64,000 bases of DNA. It comes from Tanypteryx hageni (Eukaryota; Arthropoda; Insecta; Odonata; Petaluridae). Shown here one piece after another: positions 34,548-44,875 of the stretch; the stretch's first letter is position 1, and every line of letters begins with the position of its first letter. The translations under genes were made by a program, and so were the position numbers. A model generated the notes under the pieces. That model had not been told where the DNA came from, made no database searches, and saw only the letters and a list, made by a program, of their open reading frames with translations. The stretch is from assembly GCA_028673005.1 (NCBI GenBank), contig CM054118.1, positions 86,305,855 to 86,369,854 of the forward strand, read 5' to 3'.

Positions 34548-36758
34548 ATGGAAGAGGGTGTTCCAGCAGCCAATGGAAGCCCACAATGGAACAGCCAATC
34601 ACAACACAACAACAAAGTCACCATTGAAGATGGGATAAGTGATCATCAGGCCGTATATGCAGAGTGTAAGTTGAAAATCGAGAGGCACCCCAAGCCTCAA
34701 AGAAAGTTTTATATATTTGCTAGGGCAAACTTTTCAAGCTTCAGGTCGCGCCTACGAGAAATACTACCTGGCTTCCGTGATATGACCGAACGATCAGGTG
34801 CTGAGTCGTCATGGAAACTATTCAAGGATATAATGCTAGAGAGTATCGATAAGTACATTCCAATTAAATCGAAGGTCGACAATAAAGAGCCACGTTGGTA
34901 CAATAAGCAAGTTAGGAGTGCGCTTAGGCGTCAGAGAATATGCCACGCGAAAATAAAAAATATGCCGTCTACATCATCCGATGAATATAGAGCAACTAAT
35001 GTTAAGACGTATAAGGAATCCCGCGCTAAAGCGAGAACTACTATGCGCGAGGCTTTTACTAACTTCCGGAATAAGGTATTAAATAATTATTTGAAGGAGG
35101 ACCCTAAAGCGTTTTGGTCCTATGTGAGAGAGGTCCAAGGTAGAGGCCCTACAATACCTTCCCTGCGTAATGACTCGGGTGACGTTATTCATGATAGCGT
35201 AGAGAAAGCCAACCTGTTAAACGGTCATTTTGTAAAAGCATTCACAGCCGTCAGCGACCATTGCGTACATTATGCACCCGCAATAAGGTGGGACCTGATG
35301 GACGATATAGTATTTTCTGAGGTAGGAATAGCAAAGCAATTAAGTTCCATCAGACATAACAAAGCCACTGGCCCCGAAGAAATTCCTGCTCGCGTTTTAA
35401 AAGAATTAGCAGATGAAATAGCACCTTTTCTTCGGATAATCTTCGAGAAATCCATTTCTCGCGCAGAGGTCCCTAGCGACTGGAGGTTAGCGCACGTTAC
35501 CCCAATTCATAAGGGCGGAGACAAGGAGAACCCAGAAAATTACAGGCCGATTTCTTTAACTTCGATATCGTGTAAGATTCTCGAACATATACTCGTTAGC
35601 AACATAATGCGATTTCTTGATAGTAATTTATTGTTAGATGATTGTCAACACGGCTTCAGGAAAGGTAGGTCATGTGATACTCAGCTCGGTCTTTTTGTTA
35701 ATTGTTTACTGAGAAGCGGAGAAAAGAATACGCAGGTCGATGCCATCTTCTTAGATTTTAGGAAAGCCTTTGATAAGGTACCTCACAGGAAGTTAATAAC
35801 GAAATTAGAAACCTTAGGCGTAAATTCTAAAATCGTTAGTTGGATCCGTGAATTTTTAAATCATAGGAAGCAGATGGTTGTTATAGATGGGAAATCTTCG
35901 AACTTAGTGGAGGTTGTCTCTGGCGTTCCACAGGGTAGTGTAATTGGTCCGTTATTATTTCTAATTTATATAAACGATATCAGCTCAGTAGTCAGAAGTA
36001 AAATTAGGCTTTTCGCGGACGACACCGTCATCTATAGAGAAATAAGCAATCCGGAAGACCACCAGTATCTCCAAAATGACCTAGAAGCTATTTCTGCATG
36101 GTGTAAGGAATGGCAGTTAGAGATAAACCAAAAGAAAAGCTGCGTCATCAACATCTGGAGAACCAAGAGTATCTCGTTGAATAATAATTATTCGTTGGAC
36201 GGAGTAGAGATTCCAGTTTCAGACTCGATTAAATACCTCGGAGTCACGATCAATCGTGATCTCTCGTGGGACACCCACATTCGCCGATTGATAGGTGCCG
36301 CTAACAAAAAGCTGGCCTTTATAGGGAGAATAGTTCGAAATAGCTCCGAAAAAGTGAAAGAATTATGCTATTTATCCTTGGTTCGACCGCAGGTCGAATA
36401 TGCTTCAGCTGTGTGGGATCCTTACGAAAAGGGACTCACTAACGAGATAGAAAAGGTTCAGCGCAGGGCAGCTAGATTTGTAAAGAGGAATTACGATAGT
36501 AAACAAAGCGTAACATCATTAATAGAAAATCTGAAATGGACATCGTTAGAGGAACGTAGGCTGCAGGCTAGAATTAAACTACTGGAAAAATTTATGTCGG
36601 AGGGACTAGCGAATGAGGTAGTAGGACTTATCAGAAGCCCGACGTATTTCGGAAGGCAGGACAGTGAGGATAAGATTCGCGAGATTGACTGCAGAACGGA
36701 GCGATATAGAGGATCGTTTTTCCCTAGGACGATAAGAGACCATAATAGGAAAAGATAA
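34548..36758 (+). CDS. LINE reverse transcriptase ORF (736 codons, 5'-truncated ORF2)
   Basis: The frame is open for 736 codons. The ATG at 34548 lies in the host Penelope-like sequence, so roughly the first 21 residues are foreign; LINE sequence starts near residue 22. It contains the last endonuclease block (ISDHQAVYAE). The RT follows: VTPIHKGGDKENPENYRPIS, QHGFRKGRSCDTQL, DFRKAFDKVPHRKL (motif A Asp), VPQGSVIGPLLFLIYIND (motif B) and LFADDTVIY (motif C, FADD near residue 488). The connection domain has IKYLGVTINRDLSW and VRPQVEYASAVWDPYEKG. It would copy LINE RNA by target-primed reverse transcription, but without most of the endonuclease it should be non-autonomous. No stop or frameshift is seen, which points to recent insertion. 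It is not a host gene. Confidence 0.88.
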   Translation: MEEGVPAANGSPQWNSQSQHNNKVTIEDGISDHQAVYAECKLKIERHPKPQRKFYIFARANFSSFRSRLREILPGFRDMTERSGAESSWKLFKDIMLESIDKYIPIKSKVDNKEPRWYNKQVRSALRRQRICHAKIKNMPSTSSDEYRATNVKTYKESRAKARTTMREAFTNFRNKVLNNYLKEDPKAFWSYVREVQGRGPTIPSLRNDSGDVIHDSVEKANLLNGHFVKAFTAVSDHCVHYAPAIRWDLMDDIVFSEVGIAKQLSSIRHNKATGPEEIPARVLKELADEIAPFLRIIFEKSISRAEVPSDWRLAHVTPIHKGGDKENPENYRPISLTSISCKILEHILVSNIMRFLDSNLLLDDCQHGFRKGRSCDTQLGLFVNCLLRSGEKNTQVDAIFLDFRKAFDKVPHRKLITKLETLGVNSKIVSWIREFLNHRKQMVVIDGKSSNLVEVVSGVPQGSVIGPLLFLIYINDISSVVRSKIRLFADDTVIYREISNPEDHQYLQNDLEAISAWCKEWQLEINQKKSCVINIWRTKSISLNNNYSLDGVEIPVSDSIKYLGVTINRDLSWDTHIRRLIGAANKKLAFIGRIVRNSSEKVKELCYLSLVRPQVEYASAVWDPYEKGLTNEIEKVQRRAARFVKRNYDSKQSVTSLIENLKWTSLEERRLQARIKLLEKFMSEGLANEVVGLIRSPTYFGRQDSEDKIREIDCRTERYRGSFFPRTIRDHNRKR

Positions 36759-36851
36759 CGTAGGAAAACTATGGACCCTTGGTGCACTGCACCCCCTGCC
36801 ATCCACCGAAAAGGTGACTTGCAGGGTATAATGTAGATGTAGATGTAGATG
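34611..36851 (+). mobile_element. 5'-truncated LINE inserted in the Penelope-like remnant
   Basis: It begins within the last part of the endonuclease and ends with a (TGTAGA)n-type tail (GTAGATGTAGATGTAGATG). AACACAAC (34603-34610) and AACACACC (36852-36859) flank it as an imperfect target duplication (7 of 8). It is the innermost, hence youngest, of the three nested elements. Confidence 0.75.
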
Positions 36852-36877
36852 AACACACCTCGCCCGACCGACGTGGG

Positions 36878-36885
36878 TATAAATA
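36878..36885 (+). promoter_or_regulatory. TATA-box-like sequence in Penelope-like arm
   Basis: TATAAATA lies 24 bases before the right arm, in a GC-richer context (GACGTGGG...ACGGCCG), a plausible core promoter of the mobile element. Function not shown. Confidence 0.35.
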
Positions 36886-36901
36886 ACGGCCGTATTTCTG
36901 C

Positions 36902-37001
36902 GAACGATCAGACCTGAAGATGCCACCTGGAATGGAGGCGAAACAGTCGTCACTAGAAGAAACAACACGCGGTAGAATCCCGAAAGTCTTGGAAGGAGTA
37001 C
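36902..37001 (+). repeat. Inverted terminal arm, right (Penelope-like pLTR)
   Basis: The core CTGAAGA is at 36914-36920, a GCC/GGC stem follows, then GAAAC (36940-36944). A possible two-base-pair stem III (AC/GT, loop AGTC) and GTC lead to 36951. Stem I is not evident. Confidence 0.8.
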
Positions 37002-37002
37002 A

Positions 37003-37770
37003 AATGATGGCATGTTTACGCTTGAGGTTCTGGCAGATAAATGCTCAGAAAGACCAGGTAGTTATACCCTAATAGCGGGGGACCTAAACCTCCCGAACGT
37101 TCGGTGGGATAGGGACGCAGTGGGGGATGGGAGGGCTCAAAGCATTGCTAATCGTCTAACTCAAGAGGAGGCGTTCTCGCAGTTGGTAAACAAACCAACA
37201 AGGAAAGGAAATATTCTTGATGTCTTTCTTTTAAGGCCGTATTTACAAAACATATGCCCGGAGATCATGCCAGGTTTAAGTGACCATGCGGCAGTGCTTA
37301 TAGAATTAGAATGGCTCACGACCAAAGCAACTAAATCGAGCAAAAATTTTATTTGGAATTATAGAAGAGGAAATAGTGAAGGTTTTAGAAACCACTTAAG
37401 GGACCATTTCCCTATGTGGGCAGGTGAAGGGGGAAGTATTAATGATATATGGAATGCATTCAAGGACATCATTTATGAAGGGCTAGTAAAGTATGTTCCA
37501 CAAAAAATGCTTAAAAATAATAGCGACCCCGAATACTATAATTTAAACATACGGAGGCTGAAGAGAATAGTTAGAATTGCGCATAAAGAGAAACACTTAG
37601 GACCTGAGTACCTGGAAAAATATAAAATACTATTTAGTAATTTAAATAGAGAAAAAGCGAAAGCCAGGGATAATTATTTACTGAACATATTAGACAAGAA
37701 GAATACAAACAAATTCTTCAAATATATTAAAAGGAAAAAGGATAATCGCGAGGATATAGTAGCCATTTAA
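37003..37770 (+). pseudogene. CR1-like ORF2, endonuclease C-terminal part and linker
   Basis: This continues the endonuclease cut at 34087: NDGMFTLEVLADKCSERPGS, LIAGDLNLPNVRWD (metal-binding Asp/Asn) and GLSDHAAVLIELEW (Ser-Asp-His). A charged linker to the RT follows. The frame stops at TAA 37768-37770, yet it is the same frame as the RT that follows, so a single nonsense change separates the two. Frame relative to the N-terminal half is offset by one base. Confidence 0.85.
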
Positions 37771-39474
37771 TCCAACGAGGGTATTGTGATACCGGACAAC
37801 GTGGGCAAAGCGAACGAACTGAATAACTGGTGCGCTAGTGTTTTTAAGGGAAGTGATGGTACAAGTAGAAGAGTGGATGCCTCAATCAATAGAAGGGATT
37901 CGCCGTCAAAGAAATTTGAGGAAGACGCAAACAAAATGGACTATATAAAAGTAAAAGATGGTGAAATACTGAAAGTCATTAGTGAGCAACCAAAAAATAA
38001 GTCGATGGGGCCTGATAATATTTCGATTGATGCACTGAAGTTGGGTGCGGAAGCAATAGTTCCATACATAAGGACATTGTTATACATAACCCTAAATAAC
38101 CATGACTTACCATCTGATTGGAAAAAAGCAAATGTTATTCCTGTATACAAGGGAGGGAAGAAAACTAAGGTTGAAAACTATAGACCAGTAAGCTTAACGT
38201 CGGTCGTGTGCAAGTTGTTGGAAAAAATAATTGCGAAATATATTCGAAAATTTTGGGATAAAAGTAACTGGCTCTATAGGAACCAACATGGATTTCGAAA
38301 AGGATATTCGTGTGAGACTCAGCTTCTAGGACTCTGTCAAGATATTGCTGACACCTTAGACAATGGGGAGGAGACTGATGCAATAGTTATAGACTTCAAA
38401 AAAGCATTCGATAATGTACCACACGACCGTTTACACGAGAAAGTTAAGAAGCTAAATATTGACAAAAGGGTTATAAGCTGGATAAAAGAATTTCTCACCG
38501 GGAGTTCACAAAGGGTCAGAGTAGGACAAGCATACTCAAAAGAAGTACCTGTCACATCCGGGGTCCCCCAGGGGAGTGTCTTAGGCCCCCTATTGTTCCT
38601 CATGTATATCAATGATCTTCATGAGGAAGTAACTTCAGAAATACGTCTTTTTGCTGATGACTGCATAATATATAGGAAAATAAGAAGTCAGAATGATAGG
38701 ATCAACTTACAAGAGGACTTAGTGAAGGTGGATACCTGGATAGCAATTAATAAAATGGACATAAATGTTGAGAAAAGTAAGCTTATAACTTTTACCAAAA
38801 GAAGAGTTAAGGAATTTAGGCAATATCAGCTAATGGGTGACTACGTACCTAAAAGTGACTACTGTAAATACTTAGGAATAATCATTTCAGTAAATTTTGG
38901 GTGGGGTCAGCATATTGACCATGTGGTAGGAAAGGCATATAAATCCCTACATTGGGTGATGAGGAACCTCAAGGGGAGCGGTACAGCCACCAAGAAGTTA
39001 GCGTATAAAGCCATTATTAGACCAATTTTGGAATACTCTACGAATGTATGGGATCCGTATGAAGTGGGGCAAATAAATAAGTTAGAAAAAGTCCAAAGAA
39101 AGGCTGCCAGATACGTGATGGGGAAGCATAAGAAGACTGAAAGTGTAACGGAAATGATAAGAGTGTTAGGTTGGGAATCATTGGAAAATAGAAGGAAACT
39201 CAACAGGCTATGTGGGATTTTTAAAATATTAAATAATAAAGGGGCATGGGAAAATTTATCATCTGGGATCGAGAAACCTCACTACATAGGAAAAAACGAC
39301 CACAAATATAAAATTAAATACAGGCCGCAGAAGACAAACGTCGCCAAGAACTTTTTTCTAAATAGAGGAATCTGTGAATGGAATGAGCTACCGGAAGAAA
39401 TCTTTAAGCCCTTTCCTAAATCGCTTAAGCAATTTAGGTCAAAATGTATAGGTTTTCTTCTTTTTAGAGGATGA
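37771..39474 (+). pseudogene. CR1-like ORF2, reverse transcriptase part
   Basis: The same frame as 37003-37770, resuming directly after the nonsense codon; the first ATG is 37786. RT blocks: VIPVYKGGKKTKVENYRPVS, QHGFRKGYSCETQL, DFKKAFDNVPHDRL (motif A), SGVPQGSVLGPLLFLMYIND (motif B), LFADDCIIY (motif C, about 38648) and CKYLGIIISVNFGWG. Then comes RPILEYSTNVWDPYEVG and a C-terminal KNFFLNRGICEWNELPEEI block typical of CR1/Jockey-group LINEs. The RT part has no internal break and ends in TGA 39472-39474. The full ORF2 is disrupted by the nested insertion and the TAA, so this copy cannot make its whole protein. Confidence 0.88.
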
Positions 39475-39800
39475 CGAGTGAGCCGGAGGAAGTAGAGTGA
39501 ATGCTTGGTAGGGAGAAGTACGGTGGGGACTTCGTGGGCCCCGGGACCGCTACGGTAACCGTGAAGGCCTACCATGAACCTCGAAAACTTCGGCTTCGAT
39601 TAAAGCCAAGGGGAAAGTAAATGTATTATAAGTATTTTAGCCAAAATTGTATTATTTTTATAAAATTAATAATTTTATTCAGTTAAATTTTGGACAAGTG
39701 ACCTTGATCACGCAGTAAGTTAGGTGATGTGAAATTTATTGACAATGAGTCATGTAATGTTGCCACCTGGCATGTAGCCAAATTGCAACTCATTTAGTAA
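39475..39800 (+). other. LINE 3' UTR and flank
   Basis: A GC-richer stretch (GGGACTTCGTGGGCCCCGGG) follows the stop, then AT-rich sequence with several AATAAT/AATAAA-like words. The 3' end of the LINE lies somewhere here but was not pinned down. Confidence 0.4.
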
Positions 39801-39955
39801 ACAATAAACAATATATCTTTCGTGTTTTTTGCGTGTTTTCTGTCTCTTCGACGCCCCCAGCAGCCTGCCAACTTAGTCCTCAACTTTGTAAGTGTCCGCT
39901 GAGCTTCCTTCAACACCTTGTTGCCACCCTCATCACTACCTTTTCTTTTCCTTAA

Positions 39956-39957
<2 letters not shown>
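39800..39957 (+). mobile_element. TA-flanked foldback element, divergent half copy
   Basis: TCTTCGACGCCCCCAGCAGCC, CAACACCTTGTTG and CTTTTCTTTTCC align in order with the right arm of the palindrome at 32423-32724 and its outer segment, at lower identity. A (TA)n tract follows at once, as at the other two copies. Confidence 0.55.

Positions 39958-40030
<73 letters not shown>
39958..40030. repeat. (TA)n microsatellite
   Basis: About 36 TA units. Confidence 0.95.
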
Positions 40031-40032
<2 letters not shown>

Positions 40033-40235
40033 AAGTTGATTTGATTCATTTCATGCACGTCAATTAATTAAAAGAAACGCGTTTCCTCAGCTGGAGTCAC
40101 TTCCTGCGAGTTCGATCGAGGATTGCGAGAACTGCCTTTCATCACGCGAAGCACGTCTTTTGACGGGAAGCGAGCTCGAAGAGAATACCTTCTCATACGC
40201 CTCACCCTCTATTTTCCACTAAATACCAGATACTT

Positions 40236-40918
40236 CCGCTGCCACTCCCTCCTCCCTCTCCCCTCTCCCTCCACCACCCCTTTCTCTCCACCTCCCTCTA
40301 TATCCACCCCTCTCTCCCACCACCTCTCTCAAACTCCACCCCTCTCTCCCTCCATTTCTCTCAACCTCCACCTCTCTCAACCTCCACCCCTCTCTCCCTA
40401 AACTTCTCTCAACCTCCACCTTCTCCTCTCTCTCTACACATCTCTCCCTCCACCCCTTTCTCCCTCCACCTCCCTCTCCACCTCTCTCAACCTCCACCTT
40501 CTCCTCTCTCTCTACGCATCTCTCCCTCCACCCCTTTCTCCCTCCACCTCCCTCTCCACCTCTCTCAACCTCCACCTTCTCCTCTCTCTCTACCCATCTC
40601 TCCCTCCACCCCTTTCTCCCTCCACCTCCCTCTCCACCTCTCTCAACCTTCACCCCCCTTTCCCTCCACTTCTCTCAACCTCCACCCCTCTCTCCCTACA
40701 CCTCTCTCAACCTCCACCTTCTCCTTCTCTCTCCCCCTCCCTCCCTCCACCTCTCTCTCCACCCCTCTCTCCACCCCTCTCTCCCTCCACTTCTCTCAAC
40801 CTCCACCTCTCTCATCCTCCACCCCTCTCTCCCTACACCTCTCTCAACCTCCACCTCTCTCAACCTCCACCTCTCTAAACCTCCACCCCTCTCTCCCTAC
40901 ACCTCTATCATCCTCCAG
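40236..40918. repeat. CT-rich tract with 78-bp higher-order repeat
   Basis: Pyrimidine-rich (CTCTCTCCCTCCACC-type). A 78-bp unit containing CTCTCTACNCATCTCTCC is repeated about 2.7 times, with TACACA at 40435, TACGCA at 40513 and TACCCA at 40591. The long Glu/Arg/Gly ORF on the minus strand is spurious. Confidence 0.85.
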
Positions 40919-41134
40919 GGGGGTCTCCACCTCCGAATTCGATCGAATGTGTCACTCGAAATGTATTATATCAAGATACGGCGCACGCGATGAGATCTCG
41001 ATAAAAGACGACTTTCTTCCTCGATCGCACAATTCGTCCGATCCATACAATTGGTTCGTAAAGCACTTCCGGTAACAGCCGTCGTCTCCTAGTTACGAGG
41101 AGGATATGTCAGTCCCTTGCAGAACCATGAAATT

Positions 41135-41245
41135 GAGTGGAGAGGGGGCCTGGAGAGGGGTCCTGGAGAGAGGGCCTGGAGAGGGGACTGGGGGAGGGGG
41201 CCTGGAGTGGGGGCCGGGGGAGGGGGCCGGGGGAGGAGGATGGGG
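41135..41245. repeat. G-rich minisatellite
   Basis: GGGCCTGGAGAGGGG-type units, degenerate, repeated about seven times. Confidence 0.8.
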
Positions 41246-43310
41246 CAAAAATGTCGTGATTCGAATGGTCTTGGAATTCTCATCGTCAGATGAAGCAAAC
41301 TCGCTGTTTGGCACTTTTAGAAAACTAGATCTAAAGCTAAGGCTATTTGTTCAGATATTGAAATTGATATTTTGATATCTCAATCTATTAATTTGTGTCA
41401 AAATGGCTCACCGAGATACGGCTAGGCTAGATGACGATAACTACACGTACATAGTTTTCCGTTTTAACTCGAAATTGTGGACGACATGATGCTTCGGTGA
41501 TTGTTATAGAGCAGTTTTTTCAAGTCGAAGGTTTAAAAAAATCAATTAACGGATTCAAAAATGCAACCTAATATTTTTGCACCGAATAGAAAGTGGCGTG
41601 GCTTGGTACTATGCATGACGACGCCGATCCTTCTATCCTCTGCTCTTTCTCTAGCGCCTCATTTGTGATTTCACCATCCTGGTATGCCATAGCCCTTTTA
41701 TTAAACTTCATCTTGTGGAGAATGACTATAATAGACTCCGTTCGGATTATCCCGAATCCTTCTTTTGTTCCTACGTCAAAATTCCACAACAATGCGCGTG
41801 AGTTCTGTGGATCGCAAGCGAGAAAGAGAACGAACAAAACGTTTTCTTGAATCAATACAGTTTTGTCAAATGAAACCTCTTCGGCCTCTCTTAATGTGTA
41901 ATTGAAATGGATGAAATGGCCAACATCACTACGGTGTCGTAGCATACTAATAGCGAACCGGAGCCCCCAGTCCGGATCCCGACAGCCAAGAAGCATTACA
42001 ACAAAAATGAATTGGATCTTGCTTCACTAATTTTTAAAACTCATTATTCTCTGCAAATTATGTTGAACCCTTTCAATTCTTAGCTCGCCGACATTGTAAT
42101 TTTCTATGCCACCGTACTTCAGGAGAGTGCGACGTTGTAATTGTTTTCGAATCTCGCAATATTTCTTGTAGATCCATCAAATTAATTGATACCATACATT
42201 TATATCATAATTTATGTATCTCTGCAGCTTTGCAATGTCCTGTATTTCATTAAACTTATCAGCTACAAAAGTATTATATCGACATCTGCATAATCTTTCT
42301 CCAATCCATGGATAGCGAGATGGCGTGTGTGTGGCGTTTTTTGCAAATCATCAGTTATGATAATATTATTTAGATCTCAGAAATGTTGGTTTACAGATGG
42401 ACGCGTCGCTCTAGCGTTCTAATTTTACTTGTGTGTTTCGAGAAACTAAAAGTTTTAATAAATACATTTCTACCATGCAGTGGGTTATATCTGCAACTTA
42501 ACTTTCATTGCAATATTGCACATTATAAAATCGTTTTTTTAAATGACATTTTCCGTAAATATTTGATGCGTTTTCATGCGAAAAGCGTTATTTAAAGAAA
42601 AAAATGAAGGAATTAATTAAATTGAATTAATCTTTAATGATTTGATGTATTTTTGTGATATTTTTGCTGTTGTGATTTTTATTTCTTTGACCTAGACTAA
42701 AATTGAGCATGGACGCGCTCTATTTAACTCTGTAAATAGCCATGACATGGCTGGAATAATCATACGCGAATTTTGATCGCGAAGCAGCCGTCATCAATGA
42801 TTCGTCGTTGATGTCGTATTATTTGTAACTGAAGTGCATGTGTGAATTTCCCAAGATTTTTATTCCTGTTGTTGAAGAATAATTTTTTATTTTGAGTTCA
42901 GCGAGCACGATATTACTTTCCTGAAACTTATAGACGTAGAATAATATAGAAAACGAACTTAAAAAAAGAAAGAAAACTTCTTTTTCTATTTTTCGTAGCG
43001 AGATTGCAAAAATTCCCATCAGAAGTATTCTTTTAAAATGTTAGTAAGATTCGAGCTTTATTTAATCCGCGTGAATTCAAGGCAGTAAAACGTTCACCTA
43101 GGTCACATCTTAAACGTAAATTCTCTTGCTAACCATTTCATGTTTATAATTCATGATTTTTGCACATAAGCCTAAGTTCCTAAATAAAATAATCCCATAT
43201 ATTTGGTGGCTCTTACACCTTCTGGAGATCTAAATTTCTAATGAGATGATCATCTCCTTCCATTTTCGTGGATAGCGGCTGCCAATGAATAGAATCGTCC
43301 TTAAAGTTTG
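41246..43310. other. No gene recognised
   Basis: The longest frame (minus, 41568-41996, 142 codons) has no recognisable domain and no supporting context. The rest is AT-rich. Confidence 0.4.
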
Positions 43311-43319
43311 TTCGTTTGT

Positions 43320-43602
43320 TTGTTTGAGTGCCCAGCCAATTCGCCTCTCTTACTGCACAAATGGGTATCTCAAAGGTAGTGCAATGAATAACCGGGGAAG
43401 GGAAACCCGGTGCCGGCATTTGCCTGCTCTTACGAAGAACACCAGAGGGGCCAACAGCTTAACGTCCCTTCCGAAGGACGGAACAGCTGAATTTGCGCGG
43501 TCTCCTCAAACTACGCAAACAGGGGGCCGGGTGACCTTGAGAAAAATCCTACTCGCGCAGGATTCGAGTAGCAGCCAGCGTCGTAACCACTACACCACCG
43601 GC
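43320..43602 (-). mobile_element. tRNA-derived SINE, copy 2
   Basis: On the minus strand: a head with GTGGTGTAGTGGTTACGACG, part of the head deleted before the B box, a body with CCGTCCTTCGGAAGGGACG, then a tail different from copy 1 (TTCATTGCACTACCTTTGAG, ending GGGCACTCAAACAAACAAA). Confidence 0.75.
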
Positions 43603-44165
43603 ACCCCCCCCCCTTAAAGTTTCCTTTCCATTCTTCCCCTATATACCTCGCTTCCCCTCTCCCGCCCCTCCAACCCCTCCCCTCTCCTACTCCTCCAACC
43701 CCCTCCCCCCACCTCTTAAACCCCTTCTCTTCTCCCGCCCATTCAGTCCCTTTCTCTCCGACCCTCGTCTCTTAAGAATTCATGCTTCCCTTTACGCCCA
43801 AGGTAAAGTTTACGGCCTGCGATACTAATAAAATTTTGGAATACATAAAAAATGAAATGGTTCTCTTGCGTAAATGTATGTGTACATACTACTCGTATCT
43901 TTTGAACTCGCAGAACACGCCACCAAATGTAGAGCTTCAGGTATTTCATACCAAAAAATATTTCAATTCCGTCTTTACGTATTTTTAGATAAGGGCGCGA
44001 TGCTTTTGCAACAGAGCCCCCTCTCCCTTTGAACCTCCTCCTTCCCCCCCACTATCTTCCCTTTTCCTTCTGATCCTCTCCCCCTCCCCTTTCTTCCTCA
44101 GTCCATCATCTCTCCCTCTTTCCTCCCAACTTCCTCTCTCCCGCCACTTGCTATCGCTTGGTAAA
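43603..44165. repeat. Two CT-rich low-complexity tracts
   Basis: C/T-rich segments at about 43603-43775 and 44020-44150, with an AT-rich gap between. No coding sequence recognised. Confidence 0.7.
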
Positions 44166-44875
44166 TATAGATACGCGCACTTTGAAGAGCACCCAAAGTA
44201 ATGTGTCTGGTGCTGAGTCTTAAACAGTCGAGACGAAATCATCCTTTCGAATAAATTGGATTTACTTAATCGATCTTGATTTAATACGTACTTAAAATAT
44301 TGCGAGAGCATTATTTCATGGAAGGGAGTGCTTCAAATAGAACGCGGTGCTTGCTTAAGCAAGTGGAGTCGACTCTTTTGTATAATCGCATTTCTGCAAT
44401 TCAGTTGTTTTACGATTTTCCTCTTCTCGGGGAATCTTTTCTGTGAAAATGCGACATAACCAAAGAAACGATATAAAAAATTTACTTTCCAAAAACAATT
44501 TATAGTGAAAAATTAAGAGCACATTAAAAATGCATTCACAGATATACTTTATATCCTATTGCTTTCGCAAATATTGGCTATTGGTGTGATGAATTGCGTA
44601 ACACATCCAAGAATTTTCCACGAAAATTATACCTTTAAATGACTTAATGATGTTAATAGCAATAGGTCTACAATGATTTAACAAGACAGTTAATTTCATT
44701 GAGTCGAAAATGTGACTAAGATAAAATATCTTCACGTCCTTCGCGAAACATGTTTTGACGGAAAATTTGATCTTGCAAAAAATTAAATATGCAGTCAGCA
44801 TATTTCATTATTTCATCATATTACTGCGTAACTGACACGCGTTGGTTATTTAAGAATACGGGTAAAGCCTAAAGC
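44166..44875. other. AT-rich region, no gene recognised
   Basis: Short ORFs only; nothing to report. Confidence 0.4.

Larger units (their letters stand above)
34088..37001. mobile_element. Penelope-like remnant with inverted terminal repeats, 8-bp TSD
   Basis: AAATGATG flanks it on both sides (34080-34087 and 37002-37009). Arms 34119-34218 and 36902-37001 are 100-bp reverse complements with one visible mismatch. The left side has an extra 31 bases beyond its arm. Inverted pLTRs with an extension of about that length at one end are described for Penelope-like elements. Each arm carries CTGAAGATGCC...GGCGAAAC, like the hammerhead motifs of such elements. A TATAAATA (36878-36885) lies just before the right arm. 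No PLE RT is present. The interior is occupied by another LINE. Confidence 0.55.
32790..39600 (+). mobile_element. CR1-like non-LTR retrotransposon, interrupted by nested elements
   Basis: The element has ORF1 (32859-33759, two pieces) and ORF2 (endonuclease 33738-34082 plus 37003-37767, RT 37771-39474). An insertion at 34088-37001 splits the endonuclease. Without it, ORF2 would be nearly intact: one stop (TAA 37768-37770) and a one-base frame offset at the insertion point. The PHD-like plus esterase-like ORF1 points to the CR1 superfamily. The 3' UTR follows 39474 and its end is uncertain; no clear 3' tandem tail or target duplication was seen. Confidence 0.85.

Noticed and set aside
40219..40653. 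144-codon minus-strand Glu/Arg/Gly ORF
   Set aside because: Translation of a CT-rich tract with a 78-bp repeat, a multiple of three that keeps the frame open.
41568..41996. 142-codon minus-strand ORF
   Set aside because: No recognisable domain, no splice or context support, and length within chance for this much sequence. A homology search could revive it.
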